The notes under the pieces were generated by a model. That model was not told the DNA's origin, did no database searches, and saw only the letters and a program-made list of their open reading frames with translations. From Erythrobacter sp. SCN 62-14 (GTDB lineage: Bacteria > Pseudomonadota > Alphaproteobacteria > Sphingomonadales > Sphingomonadaceae), in NCBI GenBank assembly GCA_001724215.1, contig MEDW01000005.1, positions 1-55,450 of the forward strand: DNA of 55,450 nucleotides, in the 5' to 3' direction. This document shows positions 33,010 through 41,295 of this stretch, one piece after another. A program made the position numbers and the translations under genes. Position 1 is the first letter of the stretch, and the number at the start of each line of letters is the position of its first letter.

Positions 33010-33983
33010 GCGTGTCCATGCTCACCTGCAAAAGCGGCAGCAGCGCCAAACAGGCCGGGTTGGGGGTGGACGATCAGCTTGACCGGAATGCTGGCCATCA
33101 TGCTTTCAAACCGGCCCTTGGCACAAAAGCGCTGGGCAAAACCCGAAGTGCGCAGCGTCTCGCGGATGCGGTAGCCAAGTCCGCCGGCAATCACCACACC
33201 GGCAAATCCGCCTTGCGCTAAGGTGATGTCACCTGCCACCGAACCCAGCGAAAGGCAGAAGCGGTCGACAGCGGCGGCGGCAAGGCTGTCCGATCCATCC
33301 TGCCCCGCTGTCCAGATCTCCACCGCATCGCGTTCCGGCACGCTGCGCCCTTCGATGGCTGCAAGCGTCTGGTAGATATCGACGATGCCCGGGCCTGCCA
33401 CCACCCGCTCAACCGACACGCGGTTATGGCGTTTTCTGAGGCGGGCAAGGATGGCGTCTTCGATGCTGTCGAGCGGGGCAAAATCAATATGCCCGCCTTC
33501 GGTCGCCTGCACCCGGTAAGAGTGCCGATCGCGCCAGATATGGGCCACGCCAAGGCCAGTGCCGGGGCCGATCACGCTGATCGTGCCGCTTGCCCCCAAA
33601 GGCGCATCAGGGCCTGAAAGATGCAGGAACTGGCTGCTATCAGCGCGCGCGACCGCGTGGGCAACAGCGGCAAAGTCATTGACCAGAGTGAAACGATCGA
33701 CATCAAGTTTCGCGGCGATCAGTGCTGGCCGGATGATCCACGGATTGTTGGTAAAACGGATCACTTCACCGCCAACGGGCCCTGCGATTGCCATGCTGAC
33801 TGCCCGCGGCAGTCTGCCGCCAGACATATCGCGAAACGCCTCCCAGGCGGTCTGGAAGCTGGCGTGATCCTTGGTGTGAAGCGTCACCGCTTCGCCAAGG
33901 CTGATTGTGCCATCTGTGCCCAGTTTTGCCATCGCGAACCGGGCGTGCGTGCCGCCGATGTCGACTGTAACCAGCTCTGTCAT
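33006..33983 (-). CDS. glk: Glucokinase
   Basis: Glk phosphorylates free glucose with ATP in the cytosol, feeding Zwf. The protein has 325 residues and belongs to the bacterial Glk (ROK-unlike) family. It shows the phosphate-binding VTVDIGGTHARFAMAKL, IAGPVGGEVIRFTNNPWII, the catalytic-aspartate segment LVNDFAAVAHAVA, VIGPGTGLGVAHI and ATEGGHIDFAPLD. Start 33983 (MTELVTV) matches the family; the upstream extension does not. It overlaps the PEPC-like gene downstream. A 14-base motif identical to one before zwf lies 72 bases upstream. Confidence 0.94.
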   Translation of the reverse strand: MTELVTVDIGGTHARFAMAKLGTDGTISLGEAVTLHTKDHASFQTAWEAFRDMSGGRLPRAVSMAIAGPVGGEVIRFTNNPWIIRPALIAAKLDVDRFTLVNDFAAVAHAVARADSSQFLHLSGPDAPLGASGTISVIGPGTGLGVAHIWRDRHSYRVQATEGGHIDFAPLDSIEDAILARLRKRHNRVSVERVVAGPGIVDIYQTLAAIEGRSVPERDAVEIWTAGQDGSDSLAAAAVDRFCLSLGSVAGDITLAQGGFAGVVIAGGLGYRIRETLRTSGFAQRFCAKGRFESMMASIPVKLIVHPQPGLFGAAAAFAGEHGHA

Positions 33984-34054
33984 GCGCTTGCCTTTGTGTC
34001 CCACCGCTGCGGTGTTCTAGGTCTAGCAGCAGGCACGGGCAAACCCCAAGGGGG

Positions 34055-34068
34055 CGCATACTTATTCA
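34055..34068 (-). promoter_or_regulatory. 14-mer shared with the zwf upstream region
   Basis: The minus strand reads TGAATAAGTATGCG, 72 bases upstream of the glk ATG. The same 14 bases occur 66 bases upstream of zwf. On the far side a GGCGCA...TGCGCC hairpin (34083-34100) lies between this site and the divergent folE promoter region. Confidence 0.55.
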
Positions 34069-34142
34069 AGCCGCCGCAGCGGGGCGCACTTTTCTGCGCC
34101 TTAAGGGGATGGATTTGGAAATTGTGTTCTTATGTGTAAATG

Positions 34143-34176
34143 CCCGGCGAAAATTAACCAGATCGCAATCGCCGGG
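34143..34176 (+). promoter_or_regulatory. Stem-loop in the glk-folE intergenic region (possible folE leader)
   Basis: CCCGGCGA (34143-34150) pairs exactly with TCGCCGGG (34169-34176) around an 18-base loop, about 97 bases before the folE ATG. It does not match a riboswitch class I know. The 289-base region between the glk start and folE otherwise holds the shared 14-mer and a second small GGCGCA/TGCGCC hairpin. Confidence 0.35.
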
Positions 34177-34272
34177 AACGCTGCCCCGCTCAGTGGGTTT
34201 GCTTATGCGGAGAGCGCGCTTTACGTATGGAACAGGTGCTCGCCCGCTGGATGCTGAGAAAGACTGATCATA

Positions 34273-34896
34273 ATGAATTACATCTGCACGCACGATCACG
34301 ACGAGTTCGATCCTGAAAACCCACTCGGCAAGCCCGAAGTGCCCGAGGATGTGCAGGAGGCGATCCGTACGCTGCTGCGCTGGGCGGGTGATGATCCAGC
34401 ACGCGAGGGGTTGCTCGATACGCCCAAGCGGGTGGGGCGCGCGTGGCTCGAATATTGTGAGGGATACAAGGAAGATCCCGCCATCCATCTCAGCCGCCAG
34501 TTTGAGGAAGTGGGCGGCTATGACGAGATCGTGTTGCTGAAGGATATCCCCTTCCAGTCGCATTGCGAACATCACATGGCGCCGATCACCGGCAAGGCGT
34601 CGATTGCCTATCTGCCTAAGAACAAGGTGGTCGGCATTTCCAAGCTTGCCCGCGTCCTGCACGGCTACGCGCACCGCTTGCAGATACAAGAGCGCCTCAC
34701 GGCCGAGGTCGCGCAGTGCATCTGGGACAATCTTGAACCGCACGGCGTGGCTGTTGTGGTCGAGGCGCAGCACGGTTGCATGACCGGGCGCGGTGTCAAG
34801 ACCCACGGCGTCGAGATGGTGACAAGCCGGATGCTCGGCTGCTTTATGGATGATCATCGCAGCCGCAAGGAAGTGCTCAGCCTGATGGGCTATTGA
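34273..34896 (+). CDS. folE: GTP cyclohydrolase I
   Basis: FolE converts GTP to dihydroneopterin triphosphate, the first step of tetrahydrofolate synthesis. The protein has 207 residues. Zinc ligands and the active site are in FQSHCEHHMAPITGKASIAYLP (Cys98, His100) and EAQHGCMTGRG. VVGISKLARVLHGYAHRLQIQERLT and DTPKRVGRAW also match the family. A short acidic N-terminus (CTHDHDEFDPEN) precedes the core. It appears to stand alone, divergent from glk and 101 bases ahead of the cytochrome genes. Confidence 0.95.
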   Translation: MNYICTHDHDEFDPENPLGKPEVPEDVQEAIRTLLRWAGDDPAREGLLDTPKRVGRAWLEYCEGYKEDPAIHLSRQFEEVGGYDEIVLLKDIPFQSHCEHHMAPITGKASIAYLPKNKVVGISKLARVLHGYAHRLQIQERLTAEVAQCIWDNLEPHGVAVVVEAQHGCMTGRGVKTHGVEMVTSRMLGCFMDDHRSRKEVLSLMGY

Positions 34897-34997
34897 TCTT
34901 GCGGATTTTTTGAGAGTTTGCGGTTGGATGCGATCCGGCATAGGATGCCCCCTGTGCCGGCGAGCACCCGTCGCAAATGCTTCAAGGAGACCCTTCG

Positions 34998-35492
34998 ATG
35001 ATCCGCAATATTTCCCCGCGCCTCGTTCTTTGCACTGCGATTGCAGGATTGCTGGCTGCCTGTTCGGGTGAAGCACCGGCTGATGGTGCGGGCGATGCGG
35101 GCGGGAAGCCTGCTGAGATCGCCGAGCGGCAAAAGAATTTCAAGACGATCGCCGATTCCTTCAAGGCGATCCGCGGCGAACTGGAAAAAGACGCACCCGA
35201 TTTCGCGGTGATCTCGGCGCAAGCTGGTGAAATCAACACGCTCGCCCAGAAGATCGAAACCCTGTTCCCGGCCGGCACCGGAATGGGTGACGGCCATGAC
35301 ACCGAAGCCTTGCCCGCGATCTGGGAAAAGCCTGAGGAATTCAAAGCGGCCGGCCAGAAATTGATCGATGAAAGCGCCAGTCTGATGACTCTGGCAAGCG
35401 GCGGAGACAAGGCGGCTGTGGGTGCGCAGGCGATGGCTATGGGTGGTGCTTGCAAGGGGTGCCACGACAACTTCCGGCTCGACAAGAAATAG
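34998..35492 (+). CDS. Cytochrome c'-like (class II) c-type cytochrome, probable lipoprotein
   Basis: A 164-residue exported haem protein. The N-terminal signal ends in a lipobox-like LLAACSG, suggesting lipid attachment; an Ala/Gly-rich linker follows. The body is helical and the single haem motif CKGCH (152-156) is at the extreme C-terminus, followed by DNFR, the hallmark of class II cytochromes c'. The start at 34998 is preceded by AAGGAG. The next gene, a b-type membrane cytochrome, begins 10 bases downstream, and the two probably form an electron-transfer or NO/peroxide-handling pair. Exact function is not predictable. Confidence 0.87.
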   Translation: MIRNISPRLVLCTAIAGLLAACSGEAPADGAGDAGGKPAEIAERQKNFKTIADSFKAIRGELEKDAPDFAVISAQAGEINTLAQKIETLFPAGTGMGDGHDTEALPAIWEKPEEFKAAGQKLIDESASLMTLASGGDKAAVGAQAMAMGGACKGCHDNFRLDKK

Positions 35493-35501
35493 GCGACTTG
35501 C

Positions 35502-36194
35502 ATGAATAGCCCGCCTGCCACGCGCCCTGCGGCGGTGCGCGATGTCACGGTGTGGGATCCGCTGCTCAGGCTCACCCATTGGAGTTTTGCGCTGCTGGTT
35601 CCTGCCATGTGGTACACGGCGGAAAACTCGCAGTGGGGGCTGCATCGTCGGCTTGGTCTGGTCCTGCTTGGCCTTCTGGCCTTTCGTGTGCTGTGGGGCT
35701 TTCTTGGTCCGCAGACAGCGCGCTTCGCCAGCTTTGTCAAAGGGCCGCGCACAGTGATTGCCTATCTGCGCGGCCAATGGACCCAAGCCAGCCACCATAT
35801 TGGCCATTCGCCACTGGGGGGATGGAGCACGCTGGCGCTGATTGCGGCGATGCTGGCGCAGGTCACTATGGGGTTGTTTGCCGGCGATCCCTATGACGGG
35901 ATGACAGGGCCGCTCAATCCGCTCGTTGGCGTCATGACCGCTGACACGATCACCCGATTGCACGAAACATTTTTCTGGGTGCTGGTGGGCTTGGTTGCGC
36001 TCCATCTGAGCGCGATCACCTTTTATGCGGTCAAGGGCGATGATCTGCTCAGCCCGATGATTGGCGGGGATCGCCCGCCGATAGCGGGAGTAAGCGGGAT
36101 TGGTCCTATGCCATGGGTAAGGGCGATACTGGCGATTGCGCTTGCAGCAGGCTTTGCAGCCTGGGTTGCATGGGGCGCACCGCCGTTTACCTGA
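35502..36194 (+). CDS. Cytochrome b561-type membrane protein
   Basis: A 230-residue integral membrane di-haem b-type cytochrome. It begins VTVWDPLLRLTHWSFALLVPAM, the usual first-helix motif with a haem-ligand histidine. Further histidines lie in LHRRLGLVLLGLLAFRVLWGF, LHETFFWVLVGLVALHLSAI and YAVKGDDLLSPM. Four main helices plus one C-terminal helix are evident. It is 10 bases behind the cytochrome c'-like gene and ends at a strong terminator, so the two form a short operon; it probably passes electrons between quinol and the c-type cytochrome. Confidence 0.88.
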   Translation: MNSPPATRPAAVRDVTVWDPLLRLTHWSFALLVPAMWYTAENSQWGLHRRLGLVLLGLLAFRVLWGFLGPQTARFASFVKGPRTVIAYLRGQWTQASHHIGHSPLGGWSTLALIAAMLAQVTMGLFAGDPYDGMTGPLNPLVGVMTADTITRLHETFFWVLVGLVALHLSAITFYAVKGDDLLSPMIGGDRPPIAGVSGIGPMPWVRAILAIALAAGFAAWVAWGAPPFT

Positions 36195-36197
36195 CGC

Positions 36198-36241
36198 AAA
36201 AAGGGGGCGCTTGCGCCGGTTCGCAAACACCCCCTTTTTTT
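36198..36241. terminator. Bidirectional intrinsic terminator between cytochrome b561 and peroxiredoxin genes
   Basis: AAAAAGGGGG (36198-36207) pairs with CCCCCTTTTTTT (36230-36241); the inner bases GCGCTTGCGCC add structure. A-run and T-run on opposite ends give a U-tract in both directions, serving two convergent genes. Confidence 0.9.
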
Positions 36242-36260
36242 CAATCGGGTTGCCAGTGTT

Positions 36261-36740
36261 TCAGAGTTGGCCGAGCATATATTCCGCGCTCGACACCTTG
36301 AAATCGCCGGGCGCTTCGACATTGAGTTGCTCGACCACGCCGTCATTGACAACCATCGAGAAACGCTGGCCGCGCTTGCCCATGCCAAAGCCTGATGCGT
36401 CCATGGTGAGACCGAGCGCTTCGACGAAATCGCCATTGCCGTCGGCCAGCATGGTGATGTCCGAGGAGCCTGCCGCCGCGTTCCACGCGCTCATCACAAA
36501 GGCATCATTCACCGCCGTGCCGACGATTTCATCGACGCCCTTTGCTTTGAGATCAGGGGCTTTTTCGACAAAGCCCGGCAAATGCTTGGCCGAGCAGGTC
36601 GGAGTAAAAGCGCCCGGCACCGAGAACAGCGCCACGCGCTTGCCCGCGAAGAATTCAGCGGCCGAGACCTGCTGCGGGCCTTCGGCAGTGGCTTTCACGA
36701 GAGTGACGTCGGGCAGCTTGTCGCCAACGGAAATGGTCAT
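36261..36740 (-). CDS. Prx5-type peroxiredoxin
   Basis: A 159-residue thiol peroxidase of the AhpE/Prx5 (redoxin) group that reduces peroxides in the cytosol. The peroxidatic cysteine is in PGAFTPTCS (Cys49), with FFAGKRVALFSVPG before it and a GMGKRGQRFSMVV segment supplying the conserved arginine. No obvious resolving cysteine is seen, so it may use glutathione, glutaredoxin or another thiol partner. Start 36740 (MTISVGDKLPDVTL) matches the family. It is divergent from ahcY; the shared gap contains an AT-rich palindrome. Confidence 0.9.
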   Translation of the reverse strand: MTISVGDKLPDVTLVKATAEGPQQVSAAEFFAGKRVALFSVPGAFTPTCSAKHLPGFVEKAPDLKAKGVDEIVGTAVNDAFVMSAWNAAAGSSDITMLADGNGDFVEALGLTMDASGFGMGKRGQRFSMVVNDGVVEQLNVEAPGDFKVSSAEYMLGQL

Positions 36741-36816
36741 GGGCAAGGCATCCTTTCTTTGGGGTGGATTTGTCTTCACCCTATAGCGCCTCGCTGCGGG
36801 CAGGCAACAAATAGAC

Positions 36817-36836
36817 ATATAAAGATAAGTTTATAT
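36817..36836. promoter_or_regulatory. AT-rich palindrome upstream of ahcY (SahR-type operator candidate)
   Basis: ATATAAA (36817-36823) and TTTATAT (36830-36836) are perfect 7-base arms around GATAAG. The sequence sits 69 bases before the ahcY start. From memory, SahR (an ArsR-family regulator of S-adenosylhomocysteine recycling in Proteobacteria) binds ATAAAGATATCTTTAT-like sites, which this resembles closely. No sahR gene is in the window. Confidence 0.6.
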
Positions 36837-36840
36837 TTGC

Positions 36841-36885
36841 GTCTCATTCGCCCTGCCGCTAGGGGCCAAAGCAATATTTTGAGAC
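36841..36885 (+). promoter_or_regulatory. Stem-loop leader of ahcY
   Basis: GTCTCA (36841-36846) pairs with TGAGAC (36880-36885). Inside, GCCCT and AGGGGC (about 36850-36866) form a second small stem. The structure ends about 6 bases before the GGAG ribosome site of ahcY. It does not match the consensus I remember for the SAH, SAM-II or SAM/SAH riboswitches, so ligand binding is only a possibility. Confidence 0.35.
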
Positions 36886-36904
36886 CACGCTCGGAGATAC
36901 CCCC

Positions 36905-38335
36905 ATGGCCACTGCCGCAACCACCGCTGCCCCGACCCACGAATACATCATCAAGGACATTGCTCTGGCTCAGTTTGGCCGCGATGAAATCATGATCGCG
37001 GAAACCGAGATGCCTGGCCTGATGGCCCTGCGCGAAGAATATGGCGCAAGCCAGCCCTTGAAGGGCGCGCGCATCACCGGCTCGCTTCACATGACGATCC
37101 AGACCGCCGTTCTGATTGAAACGCTGGTGGCGCTGGGCGCTGAAGTGCGCTGGGCGACTTGCAACATCTTCTCAACCCAAGATCACGCCGCCGCCGCGAT
37201 TGCTGCGCGCGGTATTCCGGTCTTCGCCATCAAGGGCGAGACGCTGGGCGAATATTGGGACTATGTCGGCCGCATCTTCGATTGGTCGAGCGAGGCCGAC
37301 CCTGATCTCACCTGCAACATGATCCTCGATGATGGCGGTGATGCCACCATGTTCGCCCTGTGGGGTGCGCGGATCGAAGCAGGTGAAGAAATGCCCGCGC
37401 CTGCCAACGCAGAGGAAATCGAATTCCAGCGTGCATTGAAGGCTTTCATCGCCGCCAAGCCCGGCTATCTCACCAAGACAGTCAAGGCGATCAAGGGCGT
37501 TTCGGAAGAAACCACCACGGGCGTGATGCGCCTTTATCAGATCGCCAAGCAGGGCAAGCTTCCCTTCCCCGCGATCAACGTGAACGATTCGGTCACCAAG
37601 TCGAAGTTCGACAACCTTTACGGCTGCAAGGAATCGCTGGTCGACGCGATCCGCCGCGCCACCGACGTGATGCTCGCGGGCAAGGTTGCCTGCGTTGCAG
37701 GCTATGGCGATGTCGGCAAGGGTTCGGCAGCGAGCCTGCGTGATGGCGGCGCGCGCGTGATGGTCACCGAAATCGATCCGATCTGCGCGCTGCAGGCGGC
37801 GATGGATGGCTTTGAAGTCGTCACCATGGAAGAAGCGGTGAAACGTGCCGACATTTTCGTGACCGCCACCGGCAACGAAGACGTGATCACCGCCGAGCAC
37901 ATGATGAACATGAAGCCCATGTCGATCGTGTGCAACATTGGCCACTTCGACAGCGAGATCCAGATCAGCGCGCTGTCGAATTATGATTGGAAGGAAATCA
38001 AGGAGGGCACCGATCTCGTGACCTTCCCTGATGGCAAGTCGATCCTCATTCTCGCCAAGGGCCGCCTCGTGAACCTCGGCTGCGCCACCGGCCACCCCAG
38101 CTTTGTGATGAGCGCAAGCTTCACCAACCAGACACTCGCGCAGATCGAGCTGTTCACCAAGTCGGACGAATACGACAACGACGTTTACGTTCTGCCCAAG
38201 CACCTTGATGAAAAGGTGGCCGCGCTGCACCTTGCCAAGCTTGGTGTGCAATTGACGCAGCTTTCAAGCAAGCAGGCCGATTACATCGGGGTGCCGCAGG
38301 CTGGCCCGTTCAAGCCGGATCATTACCGTTATTGA
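36905..38335 (+). CDS. ahcY: Adenosylhomocysteinase
   Basis: AhcY hydrolyses S-adenosylhomocysteine to adenosine and homocysteine, removing the product of methylation reactions. The protein has 476 residues with tightly bound NAD. Motifs: [21 protein letters not shown], the substrate-site [21 protein letters not shown], the NAD-binding [26 protein letters not shown] and the C-terminal KPDHYRY. A GGAG ribosome site lies 9 bases before the ATG. It is transcribed away from the peroxiredoxin gene and ends in a strong hairpin, so it is monocistronic; the upstream palindrome and leader suggest SAH-responsive control. Confidence 0.97.
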   Translation: MATAATTAAPTHEYIIKDIALAQFGRDEIMIAETEMPGLMALREEYGASQPLKGARITGSLHMTIQTAVLIETLVALGAEVRWATCNIFSTQDHAAAAIAARGIPVFAIKGETLGEYWDYVGRIFDWSSEADPDLTCNMILDDGGDATMFALWGARIEAGEEMPAPANAEEIEFQRALKAFIAAKPGYLTKTVKAIKGVSEETTTGVMRLYQIAKQGKLPFPAINVNDSVTKSKFDNLYGCKESLVDAIRRATDVMLAGKVACVAGYGDVGKGSAASLRDGGARVMVTEIDPICALQAAMDGFEVVTMEEAVKRADIFVTATGNEDVITAEHMMNMKPMSIVCNIGHFDSEIQISALSNYDWKEIKEGTDLVTFPDGKSILILAKGRLVNLGCATGHPSFVMSASFTNQTLAQIELFTKSDEYDNDVYVLPKHLDEKVAALHLAKLGVQLTQLSSKQADYIGVPQAGPFKPDHYRY

Positions 38336-38362
38336 TCTGCGCACCTGAACAGCGCACATTCG

Positions 38363-38404
38363 GGGCTTGGTGGCGCATCCCTTTTGGGGTGGGCGACCAA
38401 GCCC
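38363..38404 (+). terminator. Intrinsic terminator after ahcY
   Basis: GGGCTTGGT (38363-38371) pairs perfectly with ACCAAGCCC (38396-38404). GCATCCC-TTTT-GGGGTGG extends the inner stem with G-U pairs, and TTCTTGT follows. It lies 28 bases after the ahcY stop and separates ahcY from divL. Confidence 0.8.
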
Positions 38405-38467
38405 TTCTTGTATCTGGGGCCTTCATCCGGGATTGCATCCGGGCGATGCCCCGCATAGCTGGATAAT

Positions 38468-40834
38468 ATGGAAATCTCTGGGTTAGCGCTGGTGGGAATT
38501 GCGCTGCTGCTGGCTGGCTGGACGCTGGCCGCGGCGGTGGTGATGCTGCGCGCCAGCGCGGCGATGCGGCGCACCCGCTCGCTCAAGACCACGCAGAAGC
38601 GTTTGCAGCATTTGCTTGATGTCGCCCCTGCCGTGCCGCTGCTGGTAAGGGTAGATGGCCGGATCGAAGCGCCTGAAAAGCTTGCCCGCATGCTCGGGCT
38701 GGATCGGATGCCCAAATATCTTTCTGAATTGGCGATGGGTGAGGGGGGTGAGGAAAGTGGTGGCCTGACCTCTGAACAGGTGGCGCTTTTGCAAGCCAAG
38801 GTGCAAGCGACCCAGAAAAGCGCTGCGCCGTTCCGACTTGCCCTCACACCGCCGCGTTCAAAACGCTCGTTGGCACTGCATGGGACACTGGCGGATCCGC
38901 GAGTCTCGCCTTCGGGCGCTGCGCTGGTGTGGGTGTTTGACTTTACCGAAAGCCATGCTGAAATGGCGCGGCTGCGTGCTGCAACCCGCCGGGCTGAAGG
39001 GGATTTTGCAGCGCTCGTCGGTTTGATCGAGGCAGCGCCTGTGCCGATGTGGTTCCGCGGCTCCGATATGCGCCTGCAACTTGTCAATCAGGCCTATGTC
39101 GATGCGGTTGGTGCGGCAAGCGCAGCTGAGGCGGTGGCAGGCCAGATCGAATTGCTCGAACCCGAAGAGGGCCGCTCGCCCGCCGAGATTGCCCGGCGCG
39201 CGGCCGAACAGCAGGGTAAGCATGAGCGGATCGTGGCGGCCACTATCCACGGCGCGCGCCGGACCTTGCGCGTGAGCGATTTGCCGATCGGCAAGGAAGG
39301 TGTTGCAGGCTATGCGATCGACATCGAGGAACAGCAGCAGGTCGCCCGCGATTTTCGCGCTTTTCGCGATGCCCAGCGCGCTATTCTTGATCAGCTGTCA
39401 GTGGGCGTCGCACAATTTGATGCCCGCGAACAGCTCACCTTTGCGAACCGTCCGTTCCGCCGCCTGTTTGCCCTGCCGGGCGACGCCTTGGATGCCCGCA
39501 CCAATTTCGAGCGCTTCCTTGCCGAAGCGCGCGAGCGGGGCCGGACGCCCGAAGTGCGCGATTTCCCCGAATGGCGGCGCGAGCGAGTGCAGTGGTTCGC
39601 TCTGAGCGAGATGCAGGAAGAAGCCTGGCCGCTGCCCGGCGGCACGCATCTTCGCGTTGTGGTGCAGCCACTGCCCGATGGCGGCCTTGTGATGCTGGCC
39701 GAAGACCGCACCGAAAGCCTTGCGCTTTCCGCGGTGCGCGACACGCTGCTGCGCACCCGCACCGCAACGCTCGACAGCCTGTTTGAAGCGCTCGCCATTT
39801 TTGCGCCGGATGGTTCGGTGCAATTGTGGAACCGCACCTTTGCAGGGACATGGGGGCTCACCAGCGAGTTTCTCGATACCCACCCCAGCGCCGATGCCTT
39901 GCTCAGCGCGATTGGCCAGAATCTGGTGCGTCCCGAAGAAGCCGCACAGATTGGCGCAGTGGTGCGCGCAGCAACGCTTGACCGGCGCGAGAAGGGCGGC
40001 CTCGTGGAATTGGCCGATGGGCGCACTTTGCGCTTTGCCGGCGTGCCCCTGCCTGATGGAAATGGCTTGCTGACTGTGCTGGATATCACCGATTCGCAGA
40101 AAGCCGAAAAGGCCCTGCGCGAGAGGGCGATTGCCCTCGAGGAAGCCGATGCCGTCAAGGCGCGCTTTCTTGCCAATATGTCCTATGAATTCCGCACGCC
40201 GCTCACCACGATCGGTGGCTATGCCGAACTGCTCAAAAGTGGGGCTGCAGGAGAAATGCGCGCTGAGGCGGGCGAATATGTCGATGCCATTCTCGCCGCG
40301 GTGGAACGCCTTACCGAACAGGTCGAAAATGTCCTCGATCTGTCGCAAAGCCAGGCAGGGCTGCTGCCCATCACCAAGGAGCGGATTGACCTGTTGGAAT
40401 TCCTCACGCGGCTGGTGCGCGAGCGCGAGGCCGCGATTATTGGCGGCGGGCTCAGCCTTGATCTGAAAGGGCGGCGCGGGCGCATCGTCGAGATTGATCC
40501 GCGCCAGTTTGGCCGCGCGCTCGGCAATCTCATCGATAACGCGATCGGCGGCACCAGCGAGGGCGGCAAGATCGTCATCGAAATTCGCCGTCCAGCGGAT
40601 CAGGCGCGCTGGAAGGTTGAAATCTGCCTTGCTGATAATGGCCGGGGGATGAGCGCCGAGGAGCTGAAACAGGCTTCGGGCAGCGGCGTGGTGATCGGCC
40701 CTGATGGCAAGCCGCAGCGCCGCAGCGGGCTGGGCATTCCGCTCGCACGCCAGTTGATCGAGGCCCATGATGGCGAACTGGATATCACCAGCCGCAAGGG
40801 TTCGGGCACGACCGCGGTGATCAGGCTGCCATGA
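38468..40834 (+). CDS. divL: DivL-like PAS-containing tyrosine pseudo-histidine-kinase
   Basis: A 788-residue signalling protein. One N-terminal membrane helix (LALVGIALLLAGWTLAAAVVML) is followed by several PAS-like regions (about residues 45-170, 185-300, 310-420 and 440-550), then a dimerisation/phosphoacceptor helix and an ATPase domain. The H-box reads NMSYEFRTPL: tyrosine (Tyr573) stands where kinases have the phospho-accepting histidine. That is the defining feature of Caulobacter DivL (Tyr550, about 769 residues), which binds DivK and steers CckA-ChpT-CtrA. ATPase motifs remain: N box LGNLIDNAI, G1 DNGRGM and GLGIPLARQLIEAHDG. It overlaps tsaE by 4 bases at its end. Assignment to DivL rests on this residue plus architecture. 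Confidence 0.85.
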   Translation: MEISGLALVGIALLLAGWTLAAAVVMLRASAAMRRTRSLKTTQKRLQHLLDVAPAVPLLVRVDGRIEAPEKLARMLGLDRMPKYLSELAMGEGGEESGGLTSEQVALLQAKVQATQKSAAPFRLALTPPRSKRSLALHGTLADPRVSPSGAALVWVFDFTESHAEMARLRAATRRAEGDFAALVGLIEAAPVPMWFRGSDMRLQLVNQAYVDAVGAASAAEAVAGQIELLEPEEGRSPAEIARRAAEQQGKHERIVAATIHGARRTLRVSDLPIGKEGVAGYAIDIEEQQQVARDFRAFRDAQRAILDQLSVGVAQFDAREQLTFANRPFRRLFALPGDALDARTNFERFLAEARERGRTPEVRDFPEWRRERVQWFALSEMQEEAWPLPGGTHLRVVVQPLPDGGLVMLAEDRTESLALSAVRDTLLRTRTATLDSLFEALAIFAPDGSVQLWNRTFAGTWGLTSEFLDTHPSADALLSAIGQNLVRPEEAAQIGAVVRAATLDRREKGGLVELADGRTLRFAGVPLPDGNGLLTVLDITDSQKAEKALRERAIALEEADAVKARFLANMSYEFRTPLTTIGGYAELLKSGAAGEMRAEAGEYVDAILAAVERLTEQVENVLDLSQSQAGLLPITKERIDLLEFLTRLVREREAAIIGGGLSLDLKGRRGRIVEIDPRQFGRALGNLIDNAIGGTSEGGKIVIEIRRPADQARWKVEICLADNGRGMSAEELKQASGSGVVIGPDGKPQRRSGLGIPLARQLIEAHDGELDITSRKGSGTTAVIRLP

Positions 40835-41295
40835 TGGAAGTGCGCAAGGCTCTTCCTGATCTGGCAAGCGTTGCCGCCTATGGCGCAGCGATTGCGGCAC
40901 GGTTGAGGCCGGGCGACGTGGTGGCCTTGTCGGGTGGGCTGGGCGCGGGCAAGACCACGCTCGCGCGCGGTATTCTCCATGCGCTCGGCCACGAAGGCGA
41001 AGTGCCTTCGCCAACCTTCACCATTCTCGAAGCCTACGACGCGCCGCCCTTGAGCATCGCTGTCGTGCACGCCGATTTCTACCGGCTGGACAGCCCCGAT
41101 GAAGTGCAGGAATTGGGCCTCGATGATTACCGCGAAGGCGCGGTGCTGATTGCCGAATGGCCCGATCACGCAGGCGGCTTTGCGCATGAGCCGGGCTGCC
41201 TTGCGATCACGCTTGGCGTCCCGCAAAATCCGGGCGAAACCGGACGCGTGGCGATTGCGCGGGGCGGGGCGGATTGGCTAGGGCGAATGCCATGA
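40831..41295 (+). CDS. tsaE: tRNA threonylcarbamoyladenosine biosynthesis ATPase TsaE
   Basis: TsaE is the ATPase partner of TsaB-TsaD in making t6A at position 37 of ANN-decoding tRNAs. The protein has 154 residues. The Walker A motif SGGLGAGKTTLARG is at about residues 34-47, followed by the family-specific VPSPTFTILEAY and HADFYRLDSPDEVQELGLDDY...VLIAEWPD. It starts at an ATGA overlap with divL and ends at an ATGA overlap with amgK, so translation is probably coupled through this operon. Confidence 0.94.
   Translation: MMEVRKALPDLASVAAYGAAIAARLRPGDVVALSGGLGAGKTTLARGILHALGHEGEVPSPTFTILEAYDAPPLSIAVVHADFYRLDSPDEVQELGLDDYREGAVLIAEWPDHAGGFAHEPGCLAITLGVPQNPGETGRVAIARGGADWLGRMP

Noticed and set aside
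36780..36904. SAH or SAM-II riboswitch upstream of ahcY
   Set aside because: The conserved cores I remember for these classes are absent; kept only as an unclassified leader structure.
38468..40834. Ordinary sensor histidine kinase
   Set aside because: The phosphoacceptor position is tyrosine, with the rest of the H-box conserved, so a canonical phosphorelay kinase call would be misleading.
39398..41014. Long minus-strand open frames across divL and elsewhere (for example 27531-29060 and 34890-36230)
   Set aside because: All are mirror frames of genes with clear motifs; they lack ribosome sites and family sequence.
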